A stretch of 15,238 bases of DNA from Nitrospinaceae bacterium (GTDB taxonomy: Bacteria; Nitrospinota; Nitrospinia; Nitrospinales; VA-1): positions 1-15,238 of the forward strand of contig DUAA01000182.1 of assembly GCA_012961055.1 (NCBI GenBank), given 5' to 3'. The translations under genes and the position numbers were made by a program. Position 1 is the first letter of the stretch, and every line of letters starts with the position of its first letter. This document shows, one piece after another, positions 7,425 through 15,238 of the stretch. The notes under the pieces were generated by a model. That model saw only the letters and a program-made list of their open reading frames with translations, had not been told where the DNA came from and made no database searches.

Positions 7425-8515
7425 CCCATTTATTAGAAGCAAAATTTAAAATTACCTATCCAGAGTTCAGCCTGGATGTGGATTTAAACCTCCCGGCAAA
7501 GGGGGTCACAGTGGTGTTCGGTCCTTCAGGTTCTGGAAAATCAACTTTGTTGCGTTGCCTTTCAGGGCTGGAAAGAGCTCCTTCTGGATTTCTAAAATTG
7601 GACGATCAGGTTTGGCAGGATGAAGGAATTTTCATTCCCATTCATCAAAGAAAAATTGGTTCGGTGTTTCAGGAATCGCGCCTGTTCCCGCATTTAAATA
7701 TTCAGGGGAACCTGTTGTACGGTTATCAACGGACTCCTCTCGTAGAACGCAATCTACATCTTGATGAAGTGGTGCAAGTGCTGGGGTTGGGGAGTTTGTT
7801 AAAAAGATACCCTGAGAAACTATCAGGAGGAGAGCGGCAAAGGGTGGCGATTGGCCGTGCCCTGCTCACCAGCCCAAATCTATTGCTCATGGATGAACCC
7901 TTAGCCTCACTGGATATGCAACGTAAAGCGGAGATCATCCCTTTCATCAAAAAAATTAAAGACGAGTTTGAGACGCCTATCATCTATGTTACGCATTCCA
8001 TGAATGAAGTGCTCCAACTAGTAGAGACCATGGTGATATTGAATTCGGGAAAAGTAGTGAATTGGGGTCCGGTGGAAGAGGTTTTTTCGGATGTCCAGTT
8101 AAGGGATGCTGTGGGAGATGGGCAATTGGGAGCAGTGCTCGAAACAACAGTTTCTGAACACGATGATAAGTTTGGCCTCACCCGGTTGGACTTTATGGGT
8201 CAGGTTTTGAGTGTTCCCAAACAAAATATTCCTATGGGAAAAAAATTAAGGGTTCATATTCATTCCAAAGATGTGAGTCTTGCGACCGCAGCCCCTGTGG
8301 GAGCCACCAGCGTGTTGAATATTTTAAAAGCGAAGGTGGGAAAGATTGGCGCTATTGATCCCAATGGATATTCCGTAGATATTGAGTTGGACGCTGGCCG
8401 TCCGATCCTGGCAACAATCACTAGAAAATCTCTTTCCAATTTAAACCTGCAAATAGGTCAACCTATTTTTGCTCATATTAAAGCCATCAAAATGGTTCAT
8501 GAAATGGACACCTAG
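7421..8515 (+). CDS. modC: Molybdate ABC transporter ATP-binding protein with C-terminal TOBE domain
   Basis: ATPase subunit of 364 residues. Walker A GPSGSGKST (34-42), Q-loop in VFQESRLFPH, signature LSGGERQRVAIGRAL (134-148), Walker B LLLMDEP (154-160), D-loop ASLD and H191 in VTHS. The C-terminal third contains a MOBE/TOBE oxyanion-binding domain (about 290-360, SVLNILKAKVGKIG...), which in ModC proteins can sense molybdate and inhibit transport. The ATG lies inside the modB stop. It converges with the DUF1566 gene, the two stops lying only 8 bases apart with no visible terminator between them. Confidence 0.95.
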   Translation: MTHLLEAKFKITYPEFSLDVDLNLPAKGVTVVFGPSGSGKSTLLRCLSGLERAPSGFLKLDDQVWQDEGIFIPIHQRKIGSVFQESRLFPHLNIQGNLLYGYQRTPLVERNLHLDEVVQVLGLGSLLKRYPEKLSGGERQRVAIGRALLTSPNLLLMDEPLASLDMQRKAEIIPFIKKIKDEFETPIIYVTHSMNEVLQLVETMVILNSGKVVNWGPVEEVFSDVQLRDAVGDGQLGAVLETTVSEHDDKFGLTRLDFMGQVLSVPKQNIPMGKKLRVHIHSKDVSLATAAPVGATSVLNILKAKVGKIGAIDPNGYSVDIELDAGRPILATITRKSLSNLNLQIGQPIFAHIKAIKMVHEMDT

Positions 8516-8523
8516 TTAGAGAC

Positions 8524-9066
8524 TTAATTTAAATCTCGAACAGCTCGGACACCGCCATTGATACAGTTCGAAAGGTTTCGCCAAAAAGACCGCCCGGTCA
8601 CGAAATAAGCCGTGCGCGTGCAACAATCTGCTAAATCATTTTCATGGTATTCGGCTGACCAATACCAATAGGCCGCACCATCCGCAAATTGTTTTGACAA
8701 CCCAAGAAGTTGATTCGGGTGGTGGTCCCACGCCATGTTATTTTCTATGGTGTTGTCATAAATCATTCCATACTCAAACACCATGGGCAATCTCCAATCG
8801 GAATGGCCTCCAGTCTTAAGATTTGCGACATATTCTGTCGCCTGATACCAGTTCAAACATTTCCCAAGATCAGCAAAGCTGTCTTTTTGGGTCCACATCA
8901 AGTGAGTCTTAGTTTCGGTTAATGTGCCATCCCCATTATCAACCAGGTGAATTCGTGATTTCGGCGGTGGCGGAGGTACCCATGGGGGCGCCTCATAGGA
9001 CTCGGCCCATGCAATAACCGCATTCAGCAGGCATGCTAAGAAAATTACGATTTTCAGTTTCATCAT
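8524..9066 (-). CDS. Secreted DUF1566 (Lcl C-terminal-like) protein
   Basis: A 180-residue exported protein: signal KLKIVIFLACLLNAVIAWA, a proline-rich spacer (PPWVPPPPP), then one DUF1566/Lcl_C domain seen by LVDNGDGTLTETKTHLMW, CLNWYQATEYVANLKTGGHSDWRLP and the closing GGVRAVRD. This domain is a distant relative of the C-type-lectin-like fold used by SUMF1 proteins; in many bacteria it is a surface or matrix module of unknown function. Extra Cys residues (C70, the CC pair and C168) could form disulfides. Start ATG 9066 has AGGAC nearby and overlaps the corrected MsrP stop as ATGA, which argues for one operon. Function is unknown. Confidence 0.85.
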   Translation of the reverse strand: MMKLKIVIFLACLLNAVIAWAESYEAPPWVPPPPPKSRIHLVDNGDGTLTETKTHLMWTQKDSFADLGKCLNWYQATEYVANLKTGGHSDWRLPMVFEYGMIYDNTIENNMAWDHHPNQLLGLSKQFADGAAYWYWSAEYHENDLADCCTRTAYFVTGRSFWRNLSNCINGGVRAVRDLN

Positions 9067-9928
9067 AAATAAAGTCCTGCGACCTGACTGGCATAGCCAT
9101 TATAAGGCAAATTTGGTGCCACCGGGCATAGGGGATATCCGGTTGTACATTTGCATCAAAATCATATTCCAAAGGTGAAAGGGACGTGTAAAAAGTTTCC
9201 GGTTTTTCACGAGTGAACTCAATGCGGGCAATGGATTTAATACTTTTGAATCCATATTTCCACGGCACAACCAGTCGAATGGGGGCACCATGCTGACCGG
9301 GGAGTGGGTGACCATAGACTCCTGTTGCCATGAATGATAAGTCATGCCGAGCCTCATCAAGCCGCAAACCTTCTGTGTAAGGCCAGGGTTCCCAAAATCT
9401 TTTTTTCTGTCCAGATGCGATAACGGGATTCAGAAAAGTGGTGAACTTGATATAACGGGCTGAGGTAAGCGGTTGGAGTTGATCGATTAAAAGTCGTAGC
9501 GGGAATCCGGTCCAGGGGATCACCACCGACCAGGCTTCCACACAACGCAGCCGATAAACCCGTTCCTCCAGAGGGAACTTTCGTACCCAGGATTCAACGT
9601 CGAGGGTCATTTGATTTTTGACCAGTCCACGCACTTCAATTTTCCAGCCATTGGTTTGAAGCTTGCGGGCGTATTCCCAGATGCGCTCTTTTTCTACGCC
9701 AAACTCATAAAAATTATTGTAACGGGAGGCGATGATCTCGGGAGTGATGTCTGGTGAGGAAAGGGGCCATGCATTGCTAAACGGGGAAAACCCATAAAAG
9801 GCGGCCAGGGCTGCCGAGCCCAGCTTTAAGGAAGTGCCTAAAAACTCCCGCCGGCGCATATATATATTTTCCGGCGTCACTTCCTTTTCTGAAATTCCCC
9901 ACGGTTCAGGAGTTTTTATTCTGGTCAT
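8993..9928 (-). CDS. msrP: MsrP-type methionine sulfoxide reductase catalytic subunit, C-terminus frameshifted
   Basis: Tat-exported molybdopterin enzyme of the MsrP (YedY) family that reduces methionine sulfoxide in periplasmic proteins. The N-terminus has the family block ISEKEVTPENIYMRRREFLG with the twin-arginine motif. Residues 95-150 include VYRLRCVEAWSVVIPWTGFPL, where C129 is the Mo ligand; later PWPYTEGLRLDEARHDL, ATGVYGHPLPGQHGAPIRLV and PWKYGFKSIKSI are typical. After ARW (269-270) the frame drifts into the next gene. The next frame encodes PNLPYNGYASQVAGLYL and stops at 9063-9065, matching the NGYA..VASLY end of the family. One added G near 9119 would restore a protein of about 288 residues. 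Start ATG 9928 has GAGG 8 bases upstream. The partner heme subunit msrQ is not in the window. Confidence 0.87.
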   Translation of the reverse strand: MTRIKTPEPWGISEKEVTPENIYMRRREFLGTSLKLGSAALAAFYGFSPFSNAWPLSSPDITPEIIASRYNNFYEFGVEKERIWEYARKLQTNGWKIEVRGLVKNQMTLDVESWVRKFPLEERVYRLRCVEAWSVVIPWTGFPLRLLIDQLQPLTSARYIKFTTFLNPVIASGQKKRFWEPWPYTEGLRLDEARHDLSFMATGVYGHPLPGQHGAPIRLVVPWKYGFKSIKSIARIEFTREKPETFYTSLSPLEYDFDANVQPDIPYARWHQICLIMAMPVRSQDFIYDETENRNFLSMPAECGYCMGRVL

Positions 9929-10042
9929 ATTTTAGCCTCAAGCGGAAAACCCCGTTGATATAGGGCAAAAACTTATTAAGCCGCGATAACTCTTGCTCAC
10001 CACTTAAAGCTATTGCTAGTTTACCCCTGCGGGGCACGAAGG

Positions 10043-10753
10043 CTAGGGAAAAATATCACGGCCACCAGCCGCTTGGCCGGAGCGGGCGCAACGAAATCCT
10101 AGTGAATTCAATTTTACATGGGGTGCAAGTTGAAACCGTATTCCAGGCTGCGTGTACCAAGCATTATTATACCAGCTTCCTCCGCGTACACTTTTTCTGA
10201 GACCGTGCAATGGGCCTAAGGGACTCTTATATGGTGACTCTTTGTAAAATGTTTCATCATGCCAATCCTTGACCCATTCCCAGACATTGCCTGCCAGATG
10301 ATGAATACCGTATCCGTTTGCAGGCGGACTATCGACTGTAGTAGCTCCGGCTTTCATTGGTAACCCATGACGGGCTATTTTCTTTGACCTTTCATTCCCT
10401 GAGGGACCACGCCGCGCCTTTTCCCATTCGGCTTCCGTGGGTAGGCGTTGTTTAAGACTCTGGCAATAATTTTGTGCGTCATTCCAGGAAACGAGGGTTG
10501 CAGGGCAACGGTCGCAGGACGAGGCGGAGCTTCTTTGAAAATCAGGATCAAAGGCCTCATAATCCAGGTTGCTGACTTCAAAACGGTCCATATAAAAATC
10601 ATCAAGCCAAACCTTATGCACAGGACGTTCGGCAGGAGTACTGTGCTCGGTGCCCATCAAAAAATCTCCAGCAGGTATCAGGGATTTTTCAGAGGACTCT
10701 GCATTTCCGATCAATAATGCCAGCAAGATTAAAAAAGTAAAGTTTGTTTTCAT
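10043..10753 (-). CDS. Secreted SUMF1/FGE-like protein
   Basis: A 236-residue exported protein with a short signal (NFTFLILLALLIGNAESS) and one SUMF1-type domain: IPAGDFLMGT, ERPVHKVWLDDFYMDRFEVSN, a CDRC pair (C80, C83) before PATLVSWNDAQNYC, LPTEAEWEKARRG, NGYGIHHLAGNVWEWVKDW, SVRGGSWYNN and LGFRCA. The block between EKARRG and NGYG is shorter than usual and lacks YPWGN. The cysteines of true formylglycine-generating enzyme, expected after RGGSW, are missing (YNNAWYTQPGIRF), so another role is likely. It starts 21 bases after the ybbP stop and precedes msrP by 114 bases. Related to the SUMF1-like domain at about 2 kb, but clearly a different gene. Confidence 0.88.
   Translation of the reverse strand: MKTNFTFLILLALLIGNAESSEKSLIPAGDFLMGTEHSTPAERPVHKVWLDDFYMDRFEVSNLDYEAFDPDFQRSSASSCDRCPATLVSWNDAQNYCQSLKQRLPTEAEWEKARRGPSGNERSKKIARHGLPMKAGATTVDSPPANGYGIHHLAGNVWEWVKDWHDETFYKESPYKSPLGPLHGLRKSVRGGSWYNNAWYTQPGIRFQLAPHVKLNSLGFRCARSGQAAGGRDIFP
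10060..10080. repeat. Hairpin element copy 3, at the 3' end of the SUMF1-like gene
   Basis: CGGCCA (10060-10065), nine-base loop, TGGCCG (10074-10079), perfect 6-bp stem, lying in the last codons of the second SUMF1-like gene. It shares the GCCACC..CCG..TGGCCG core with the element at 4949-4967. A CCCC/GGGG mini-hairpin follows at about 10024-10034. No T-run is present. Confidence 0.35.
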
Positions 10754-10774
10754 TAAAGCCGAGATAACCGGCGG

Positions 10775-13336
10775 TTACGCCGATTCGCGTATTGTTTTTA
10801 ATGGTTTATTGCGAATTACATCCAAGCTGCTCAAAATCCCGGTGGTCACCGTGATCAAAACTGCAAACACAAATGCCCATGCAAGGGTTGCAGGCTGAAC
10901 ATGCCAATCCGATTTGATCATATATTTCATCACTGCCCAGGAAAGACCTTGGGCCAGCCCGATACCGACAAACGCGGCAATCACTCCCAAGGTGACGTAT
11001 TCAATTCCCAGAATGGTTGTGACTACTTTACGCTGAGCGCCAAGTATTTTCAATACTGCCGATTCCCGCAAGCGCCTGTATTTGGTGGATGCGATGGAGC
11101 CGGAGAGAATGAATAGTCCTGCGGCAATGGCGAATCCTGACATGAAATCCACAAGGGTGATCAATTTGGAAACGGTGGATTCAATGGTGTTGACAATATC
11201 GCGTGTACTTAAAGCCGTTATGTTTGGCAAGGCTTCGACAATGGCGTGTTGCAGTTCCAACTCTTTCCGGTCGGAAACATGGACGGTAGCTACATAAGTG
11301 ATAGGCGCACCGTCCAGTGCTCCGGGCGAATAGATCATGTAGAAATTGGTGCGCATATTGCGCCAGTTCACTTTGCGAATACTGGTTACCGTGGCGGATA
11401 CGGGAACCCCTTGAATGTCAATCACCAGTTCCGACCCAATTTTGGCGTGCAATCGTTTTGCGGCGTCTTGTTCCAGGGAGACTTCTGCATTTTTAGCCCG
11501 TTCCTCATTCCACCATGTTCCTTCGATGACTTCGTTATCCTTTGGGGGCGGTCCCGCCATATAGGTCAAAACAAATTCGCGGTTGATGAACCACTCTTCA
11601 CGCCTCTTATCTTTGTATTCCCAGTTTTCTATTAACTTGTCATCGATACGGTGCACGCGCGATCGCACAAGAGGAGTAATGGTGCGTTCCGCTTCGGGGG
11701 CAACCCGGTCCAACACTTGGGTGAATGTTTGTTTCTGGTCGTGTTGGATATCAATGAAAAAATAATTGGGCGGACTCATCTCGGTGTTCTTGTTCAGCAT
11801 GGCTAGCATATCCATCTGCACAAGACGAACGGTAAGAATCAACATGATGCCCATGCCGAGACAGGTGATGATTGATGTGGCCTGATTGTTGGGCCGCATG
11901 AGATTGGACATGCCGTATCGGCGGGCCATGGAGCCGGAAGGCGGCAAAGTTTTCAACAATTTTAAAAGAAGCATAGACGCTAATGCAAATACACCTGCTG
12001 AAATTGCCAGCGCGGTAAGAAAAATCAAGCCGCGCTTTATCGATCCCGCCTGCCAGCAAATCATCGCTGCCAACCCTAACCCCAGAATAATGGTGGAAAC
12101 CCAGCGTTCCCTCCGAGTTCCTTGTTCCTCTTCTTCAAAATTTCTGCGGAACAGGCGAAGAGGCCGTGTTTTCACTGCCCGGATCAAAGGCCACAAACAA
12201 AATATAAGGGTGGTTGCGCAGCCCAGAAGAAGTGATTGCAAAGCAGGAATCCAATAGAAGACAGGTTCCAGTTTTAAATTGATCAAGCCCTCCATTTTTT
12301 GTGGCAACAGAAACGTAAGGGAAAATCCGATGCATACGCCAAAAACACTCCCGGCTAAACCCATCAGCATGGACTGGAGGAGATACACTTTAAATAAGGT
12401 TCTGGAAGAAGCTCCAAGACAGCTTAATATGGCCAGCGTGTCGAGTTTCTGTGCCATGAAGGTGCGGACGATCATGGCGACTCCGATTCCGCCCATGAGC
12501 AGGGCGATGACTCCCAATGCGCCCAGGTACTGACCCATTCGGTCGATCGAACTGGACAAGGAGGATTGCATGTCCCTGTAGGTGCGGATTGAAATCGATT
12601 TGTCGGTCAAGTTGCGTTCCAGAAGGACCAACGCTTTTTCTAACTCAATGCTGGAAGGCAGTCGTATAAGAGTTCGATGTTTGACCCGGCTCCCCGGTTG
12701 GACCAACCCGGACTCATTCAAAGAAGCACGGGAGATAAAAACACGCGGACCGATGCTGAACGCTCTTGTAATACGATCTGGTTCTGAGAGTACCACACCG
12801 TTGATACGCAACTTAGCTTTTCCAAGCGAAAAGCTGTCTCCCTGTTTTAATCCGGTCTTTATCAGGAAAGAAGGTTCTACCACGGCTCCGTCATTGACTA
12901 ATAAGTTTGCTAAAGGTTTTTCAGGTTTGCTTTTGAATTCTCCATAGAGAGGATATTGTGGGCCGGTGAGCGACACAGCTTTAAGTTCAGTAATGAGTGA
13001 TGCTGGCTTTGTTCCAGTGGACGGGCTGTTAAATTTTACCATACCGTGCAATTCTTTGATAAAGAGGAACTCCGTTTCTACAGGCAAAACTTTTTTCTGA
13101 ATATCCAGATCTTCCTTATTTTGTTCCCAACTTCCTTTAATGGCGAGGTCAGCGGATAGAAGTCCTTTTTCCTGACTTTGTATGGTTTGGCTCACCAGGT
13201 TGGAAAAGCTTTTCACCGTCATGACGGCACCCACCCCCACGGCAATACAGAGAATAAAAAACAACATCCTGCGCCAGGCACCGCGTGTTTCGGCAAGAAC
13301 CAATGCAAACAATTGACGAAGATTGAGAGTGTTCAT
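10775..13336 (-). CDS. ybbP: YbbP/FtsX-family ABC transporter permease
   Basis: Large permease of 853 residues. An N-terminal membrane segment (LFFILCIAVGVGAVMTV) precedes a periplasmic MacB-like region, then FtsX-type helices near 268-290, 315-345 and 365-390, a central group around 410-505, a second periplasmic region (about 510-720) and a final set (LVDFMSGFAIAAGLFIL, YVTLGVIAAFVGIGLAQ, LAWAFVFAVLITVTTG). This doubled FtsX plan with about ten helices is characteristic of YbbP-like proteins rather than LolC/E or MacB. These proteins do not translocate small solutes; they act on envelope lipids or proteins. It overlaps ybbA by four bases (ATGA). With tesA diverging from ybbA, the E. coli tesA-ybbA-ybbP order is kept, which supports the name. 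Confidence 0.9.
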   Translation of the reverse strand: MNTLNLRQLFALVLAETRGAWRRMLFFILCIAVGVGAVMTVKSFSNLVSQTIQSQEKGLLSADLAIKGSWEQNKEDLDIQKKVLPVETEFLFIKELHGMVKFNSPSTGTKPASLITELKAVSLTGPQYPLYGEFKSKPEKPLANLLVNDGAVVEPSFLIKTGLKQGDSFSLGKAKLRINGVVLSEPDRITRAFSIGPRVFISRASLNESGLVQPGSRVKHRTLIRLPSSIELEKALVLLERNLTDKSISIRTYRDMQSSLSSSIDRMGQYLGALGVIALLMGGIGVAMIVRTFMAQKLDTLAILSCLGASSRTLFKVYLLQSMLMGLAGSVFGVCIGFSLTFLLPQKMEGLINLKLEPVFYWIPALQSLLLGCATTLIFCLWPLIRAVKTRPLRLFRRNFEEEEQGTRRERWVSTIILGLGLAAMICWQAGSIKRGLIFLTALAISAGVFALASMLLLKLLKTLPPSGSMARRYGMSNLMRPNNQATSIITCLGMGIMLILTVRLVQMDMLAMLNKNTEMSPPNYFFIDIQHDQKQTFTQVLDRVAPEAERTITPLVRSRVHRIDDKLIENWEYKDKRREEWFINREFVLTYMAGPPPKDNEVIEGTWWNEERAKNAEVSLEQDAAKRLHAKIGSELVIDIQGVPVSATVTSIRKVNWRNMRTNFYMIYSPGALDGAPITYVATVHVSDRKELELQHAIVEALPNITALSTRDIVNTIESTVSKLITLVDFMSGFAIAAGLFILSGSIASTKYRRLRESAVLKILGAQRKVVTTILGIEYVTLGVIAAFVGIGLAQGLSWAVMKYMIKSDWHVQPATLAWAFVFAVLITVTTGILSSLDVIRNKPLKTIRESA

Positions 13337-14007
13337 GGGTTAAGCCGGTCCGAAATGATCTGTCCGTCTGCAAGAGTCAGAATGCGTTCGGTGCGTTGAG
13401 CAACATGTGTTTCATGAGTGACAAGGATGATGGTCGCCTGTTTAACCCGGTGCAGTTCGAGTATGAGCTCGATAATACGTTCGCTGTTGGTAGAGTCGAG
13501 ATTGCCTGTGGGTTCATCAGCGAGAATGATATCGGGCTCGTTAACAAAAGCCCGAGCCAAAGACAGACGCTGCTGCTCTCCACCAGAAAGTTGGGCTGGA
13601 TAATGATGCAGGCGATCCCCAAGACCCACTATCCCTAAAAGGTCGTTGGCCTTTTTTGTTGCGCCAGGGGTGCCGTTCAACTCGGCCGCAAGCACTACGT
13701 TTTCTATAGCGGTCAGGGTCGGGATGAGATGAAAGTCCTGGAAGATGAAGCCGAACCTTTTTCCGCGCAGGAGAGCGAGTTCATCTTCATCGAGTTTCGT
13801 GATATCCTGCCCGTCGATTACGATTTGGCCGCCGGTAGTGTTGTCCAATCCTGCGATCAGGCTGAGCAAGGTGGTTTTTCCGCTTCCAGACTGGCCGGTT
13901 ATGGCTAAGAACTGACCTGTGGGAATAGTGAGGTCTAGCGATTTCAGAATTTTGACTTCATGACCGCCGCCATACAGGGTTTTTACTAATCCAGTTATTT
14001 TAATCAT
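13333..14007 (-). CDS. ybbA: YbbA-type ABC transporter ATPase
   Basis: ATPase of 224 residues in the LolD/MacB/YbbA group: Walker [10 protein letters not shown] (38-46), Q90 in [14 protein letters not shown], signature [15 protein letters not shown] (140-154), Walker [13 protein letters not shown] (160-171) and H198 in LVTHET. The LTA-ENV and EPTGNLD blocks are typical of this group. I chose the ATG at 14007 because MIKITGL is where the domain begins; the frame runs 52 residues further upstream but that part is not ABC-like and would cross into tesA. A GAAGAG site lies about 12 bases upstream. It supplies energy to YbbP, with which it overlaps by four bases, and is transcribed away from tesA. 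Confidence 0.93.
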   Translation of the reverse strand: MIKITGLVKTLYGGGHEVKILKSLDLTIPTGQFLAITGQSGSGKTTLLSLIAGLDNTTGGQIVIDGQDITKLDEDELALLRGKRFGFIFQDFHLIPTLTAIENVVLAAELNGTPGATKKANDLLGIVGLGDRLHHYPAQLSGGEQQRLSLARAFVNEPDIILADEPTGNLDSTNSERIIELILELHRVKQATIILVTHETHVAQRTERILTLADGQIISDRLNP

Positions 14008-14101
14008 AAATATATCTACTCTTCTGCGAAGGAGGGAAATGGAAAACAGAGTGTTATCGCATATTATCCCCGGTCGTTGACCGGTATTGTAGTATAAAAA
14101 T
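14008..14101. promoter_or_regulatory. Divergent ybbA/tesA control region with inverted repeat and short leader frame
   Basis: The 94 bases between ybbA and tesA hold CCGGTC-GTT-GACCGG (14070-14084), a perfect 6-bp inverted repeat. On the plus strand GGAGGG is followed by ATG (14039) opening a 13-codon frame that stops at 14080, inside the repeat. No convincing promoter hexamers were found. Either a regulator site or a hairpin in the tesA leader is possible. Confidence 0.4.
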
Positions 14102-14770
14102 ATGTTAAATAATTTGCTAAACTTAAATCGATATTTCTGGTTAATATTTTTGCTCGGGGCCATGGTTATTTTTCCTCCGGTTCCCGTTTTGTCGAAGGAG
14201 AAGCCTGTGATTTTAGCGTTAGGGGATAGTTTGACAGCAGGGTTTGGCGTTAAAGAAGAAGAAAGCTATCCCTCTCTGTTACAACTGAAGATTGCAACTG
14301 CAGGGTTTCCTCACAAGGTGATAAATGCTGGAGTGAGTGGCGATACCACAGCAGGTGGGGTACGACGAATCCGTTGGTTGATGAAGCATGAGCCGGAAAT
14401 TGTGATTCTCGCTCTCGGTGCCAACGACGGTTTACGCGGGTTTTCTGCTGCTGAAATACGCAGAAATCTGGAACTCATGATTGGTGTTTGCCGAAAAAAT
14501 AATGTTCGCGTTTTACTCGCCGGAATGAAGGCCCTGCCCAATTACGGTGAAGACTATATGCGGGAATTTGAAACCGTTTTTTATGAGCTTGCCAAAAAAC
14601 ACAATTTAGATTTTCTTCCCTTTTTACTGGAAGGCGTGGCGGGGGAGCGTGAACATACTCAGCCTGACGGACTTCATCCTGTCGCCTCCGGTTACCGAAT
14701 CGTTTCAGACCTGGTCTGGCAACGCCTCGAACCCATGCTGCGGCAAGCTGCCGCTGGAAATAAGCAATAA
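14102..14770 (+). CDS. tesA: TesA-type GDSL (SGNH) thioesterase/lysophospholipase
   Basis: Exported hydrolase of 222 residues. A signal with hydrophobic core (YFWLIFLLGAMVIFPPVPVL) precedes the SGNH blocks: ILALGDSLTAGFG with nucleophile S43, NAGVSGDTTAGG with G80, LGANDGLRG with N108, and DGLHP with D189 and H192. The catalytic set is therefore complete. E. coli TesA is a periplasmic thioesterase I, protease I and lysophospholipase L1; this protein should act on lipid or acyl esters in the envelope. It diverges from ybbA, as in E. coli. The upstream region lacks a clear ribosome site for the ATG at 14102, but the signal peptide starts there and no alternative fits. Confidence 0.93.
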   Translation: MLNNLLNLNRYFWLIFLLGAMVIFPPVPVLSKEKPVILALGDSLTAGFGVKEEESYPSLLQLKIATAGFPHKVINAGVSGDTTAGGVRRIRWLMKHEPEIVILALGANDGLRGFSAAEIRRNLELMIGVCRKNNVRVLLAGMKALPNYGEDYMREFETVFYELAKKHNLDFLPFLLEGVAGEREHTQPDGLHPVASGYRIVSDLVWQRLEPMLRQAAAGNKQ

Positions 14771-14833
14771 CGCTAATTAGCTGGCAAAGAGTTGTATCGG
14801 CTCAACAAGCCAATGTTGAATCCCTTCCCAATA

Positions 14834-15238
14834 CTAGTGGCAGTGATTTGCATCTTTAATCCAATTCATCAGTGAATCATAGGCGGAACCGGATTTTAAT
14901 ATAGCAAGGGCTTGATCAAATCCTTCTTGAGCTGTGGGGAACATTCCTGCAAGGTGGGTGAGTGTTCCAGCCTGGCTGGCGATTTGCAGGCTTGCGGCAC
15001 CCTGCCCGGTTTTTAATGCGTTTTCTCCCATCTCCACTATTTTCTCAAGGCTGGATTTCATTGGTTTTAGTTCTTCATGGGCCGCAACGATGCGTCGGGC
15101 GGTTTCCTCGCTATAGAGAGATTTAAGAGATAATGATCTTTGTTCTGCTTCATCGGCGCCATCCTGAATAAACACTTTTGCTTCTTTATGAACGCCAAAC
15201 AGAGTGGTGCCTTCCATCCCGTTGCCAACAATCACTTT
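14834..15238 (-). CDS. Unidentified protein, 5' end outside the window
   Basis: Not recognised. The frame stays open to the right edge (KVIVGNGMEGTTLFGVHKEAK), so the true start is probably beyond the window; a GTG at 15235 and an ATG at 15217 have no ribosome site. The visible 134 residues are mostly helical: a Glu/Lys-rich stretch (EETARRIVAAHEELKPMKSSLEKIVEMGENALKTG), then Ala/Gln-rich helices and a closing DANHCH with a His-Cys-His tail. This could be a cytoplasmic four-helix or coiled-coil domain. No signal is visible. It converges with tesA, 63 bases apart. Confidence 0.55.
   Translation of the reverse strand, partial: KVIVGNGMEGTTLFGVHKEAKVFIQDGADEAEQRSLSLKSLYSEETARRIVAAHEELKPMKSSLEKIVEMGENALKTGQGAASLQIASQAGTLTHLAGMFPTAQEGFDQALAILKSGSAYDSLMNWIKDANHCH

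Noticed and set aside
12582..12947. Plus-strand 121-residue frame inside ybbP
   Set aside because: It is antisense to a well-supported permease gene and shows no recognisable motif.
14008..14163. 52-residue N-terminal extension of YbbA
   Set aside because: It crosses the control region and enters tesA, is not ABC-like, and the domain starts properly at 14007.

Overview
The window looks like chromosomal DNA of a free-living Gram-negative bacterium of moderate GC content. The evidence is a lipobox lipoprotein, Tat and Sec signal peptides, periplasmic redox enzymes and a YbbAP-type ABC system. The mix of secreted sulfatase-modifying-factor-like proteins, MsrP, TlpA/CcdA and ferredoxins suggests a Nitrospinota- or deltaproteobacterium-like lineage, but this is only a guess from gene content. 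No phage, transposon or CRISPR signature was seen.

Layout, left half (almost all minus strand, read right to left): a Cys-rich orphan protein (about 5.3-5.0 kb); a compact Fe-S cluster of plant-type [2Fe-2S] ferredoxin, JAMM/MPN metalloprotease, 2[4Fe-4S] ferredoxin and Nfu-type scaffold (4.63-3.20 kb), closed by an intrinsic terminator; then a thiol-redox cluster of TlpA-like thioredoxin, a secreted SUMF1/FGE-like domain that appears to be joined to a CcdA/DsbD-type membrane domain but is split by a frameshift, and a DUF4410-like lipoprotein (3.08-0.20 kb). Centre (plus strand): a consensus promoter drives tRNA-Val(TAC) and tRNA-Asp(GTC), followed by a strong terminator; then a ModE-type operator sits on the promoter of modABC (5.97-8.52 kb).

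Layout, right half (minus strand): ybbA and ybbP (ATP/GTP-style coupled by ATGA overlap), a second secreted SUMF1-like protein, MsrP (molybdopterin methionine sulfoxide reductase, with a C-terminal frameshift) and a DUF1566 protein, in one colinear run that converges on modC. tesA diverges from ybbA, the same arrangement as in E. coli. An unidentified partial gene enters at the right edge.

Working together: molybdate import (modABC) can feed the adjacent molybdoenzyme MsrP; TlpA, CcdA and the secreted SUMF1/DUF1566 proteins suggest an envelope thiol/methionine redox and repair theme. The most unusual points are the SUMF1-CcdA fusion, the JAMM-ferredoxin-Nfu operon in which one ferredoxin ends in Gly-Gly, and the attachment of SUMF1/MsrP/DUF1566 genes to the conserved tesA-ybbA-ybbP locus. 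Two genes carry what look like single-base losses, so sequencing or assembly error must be considered.
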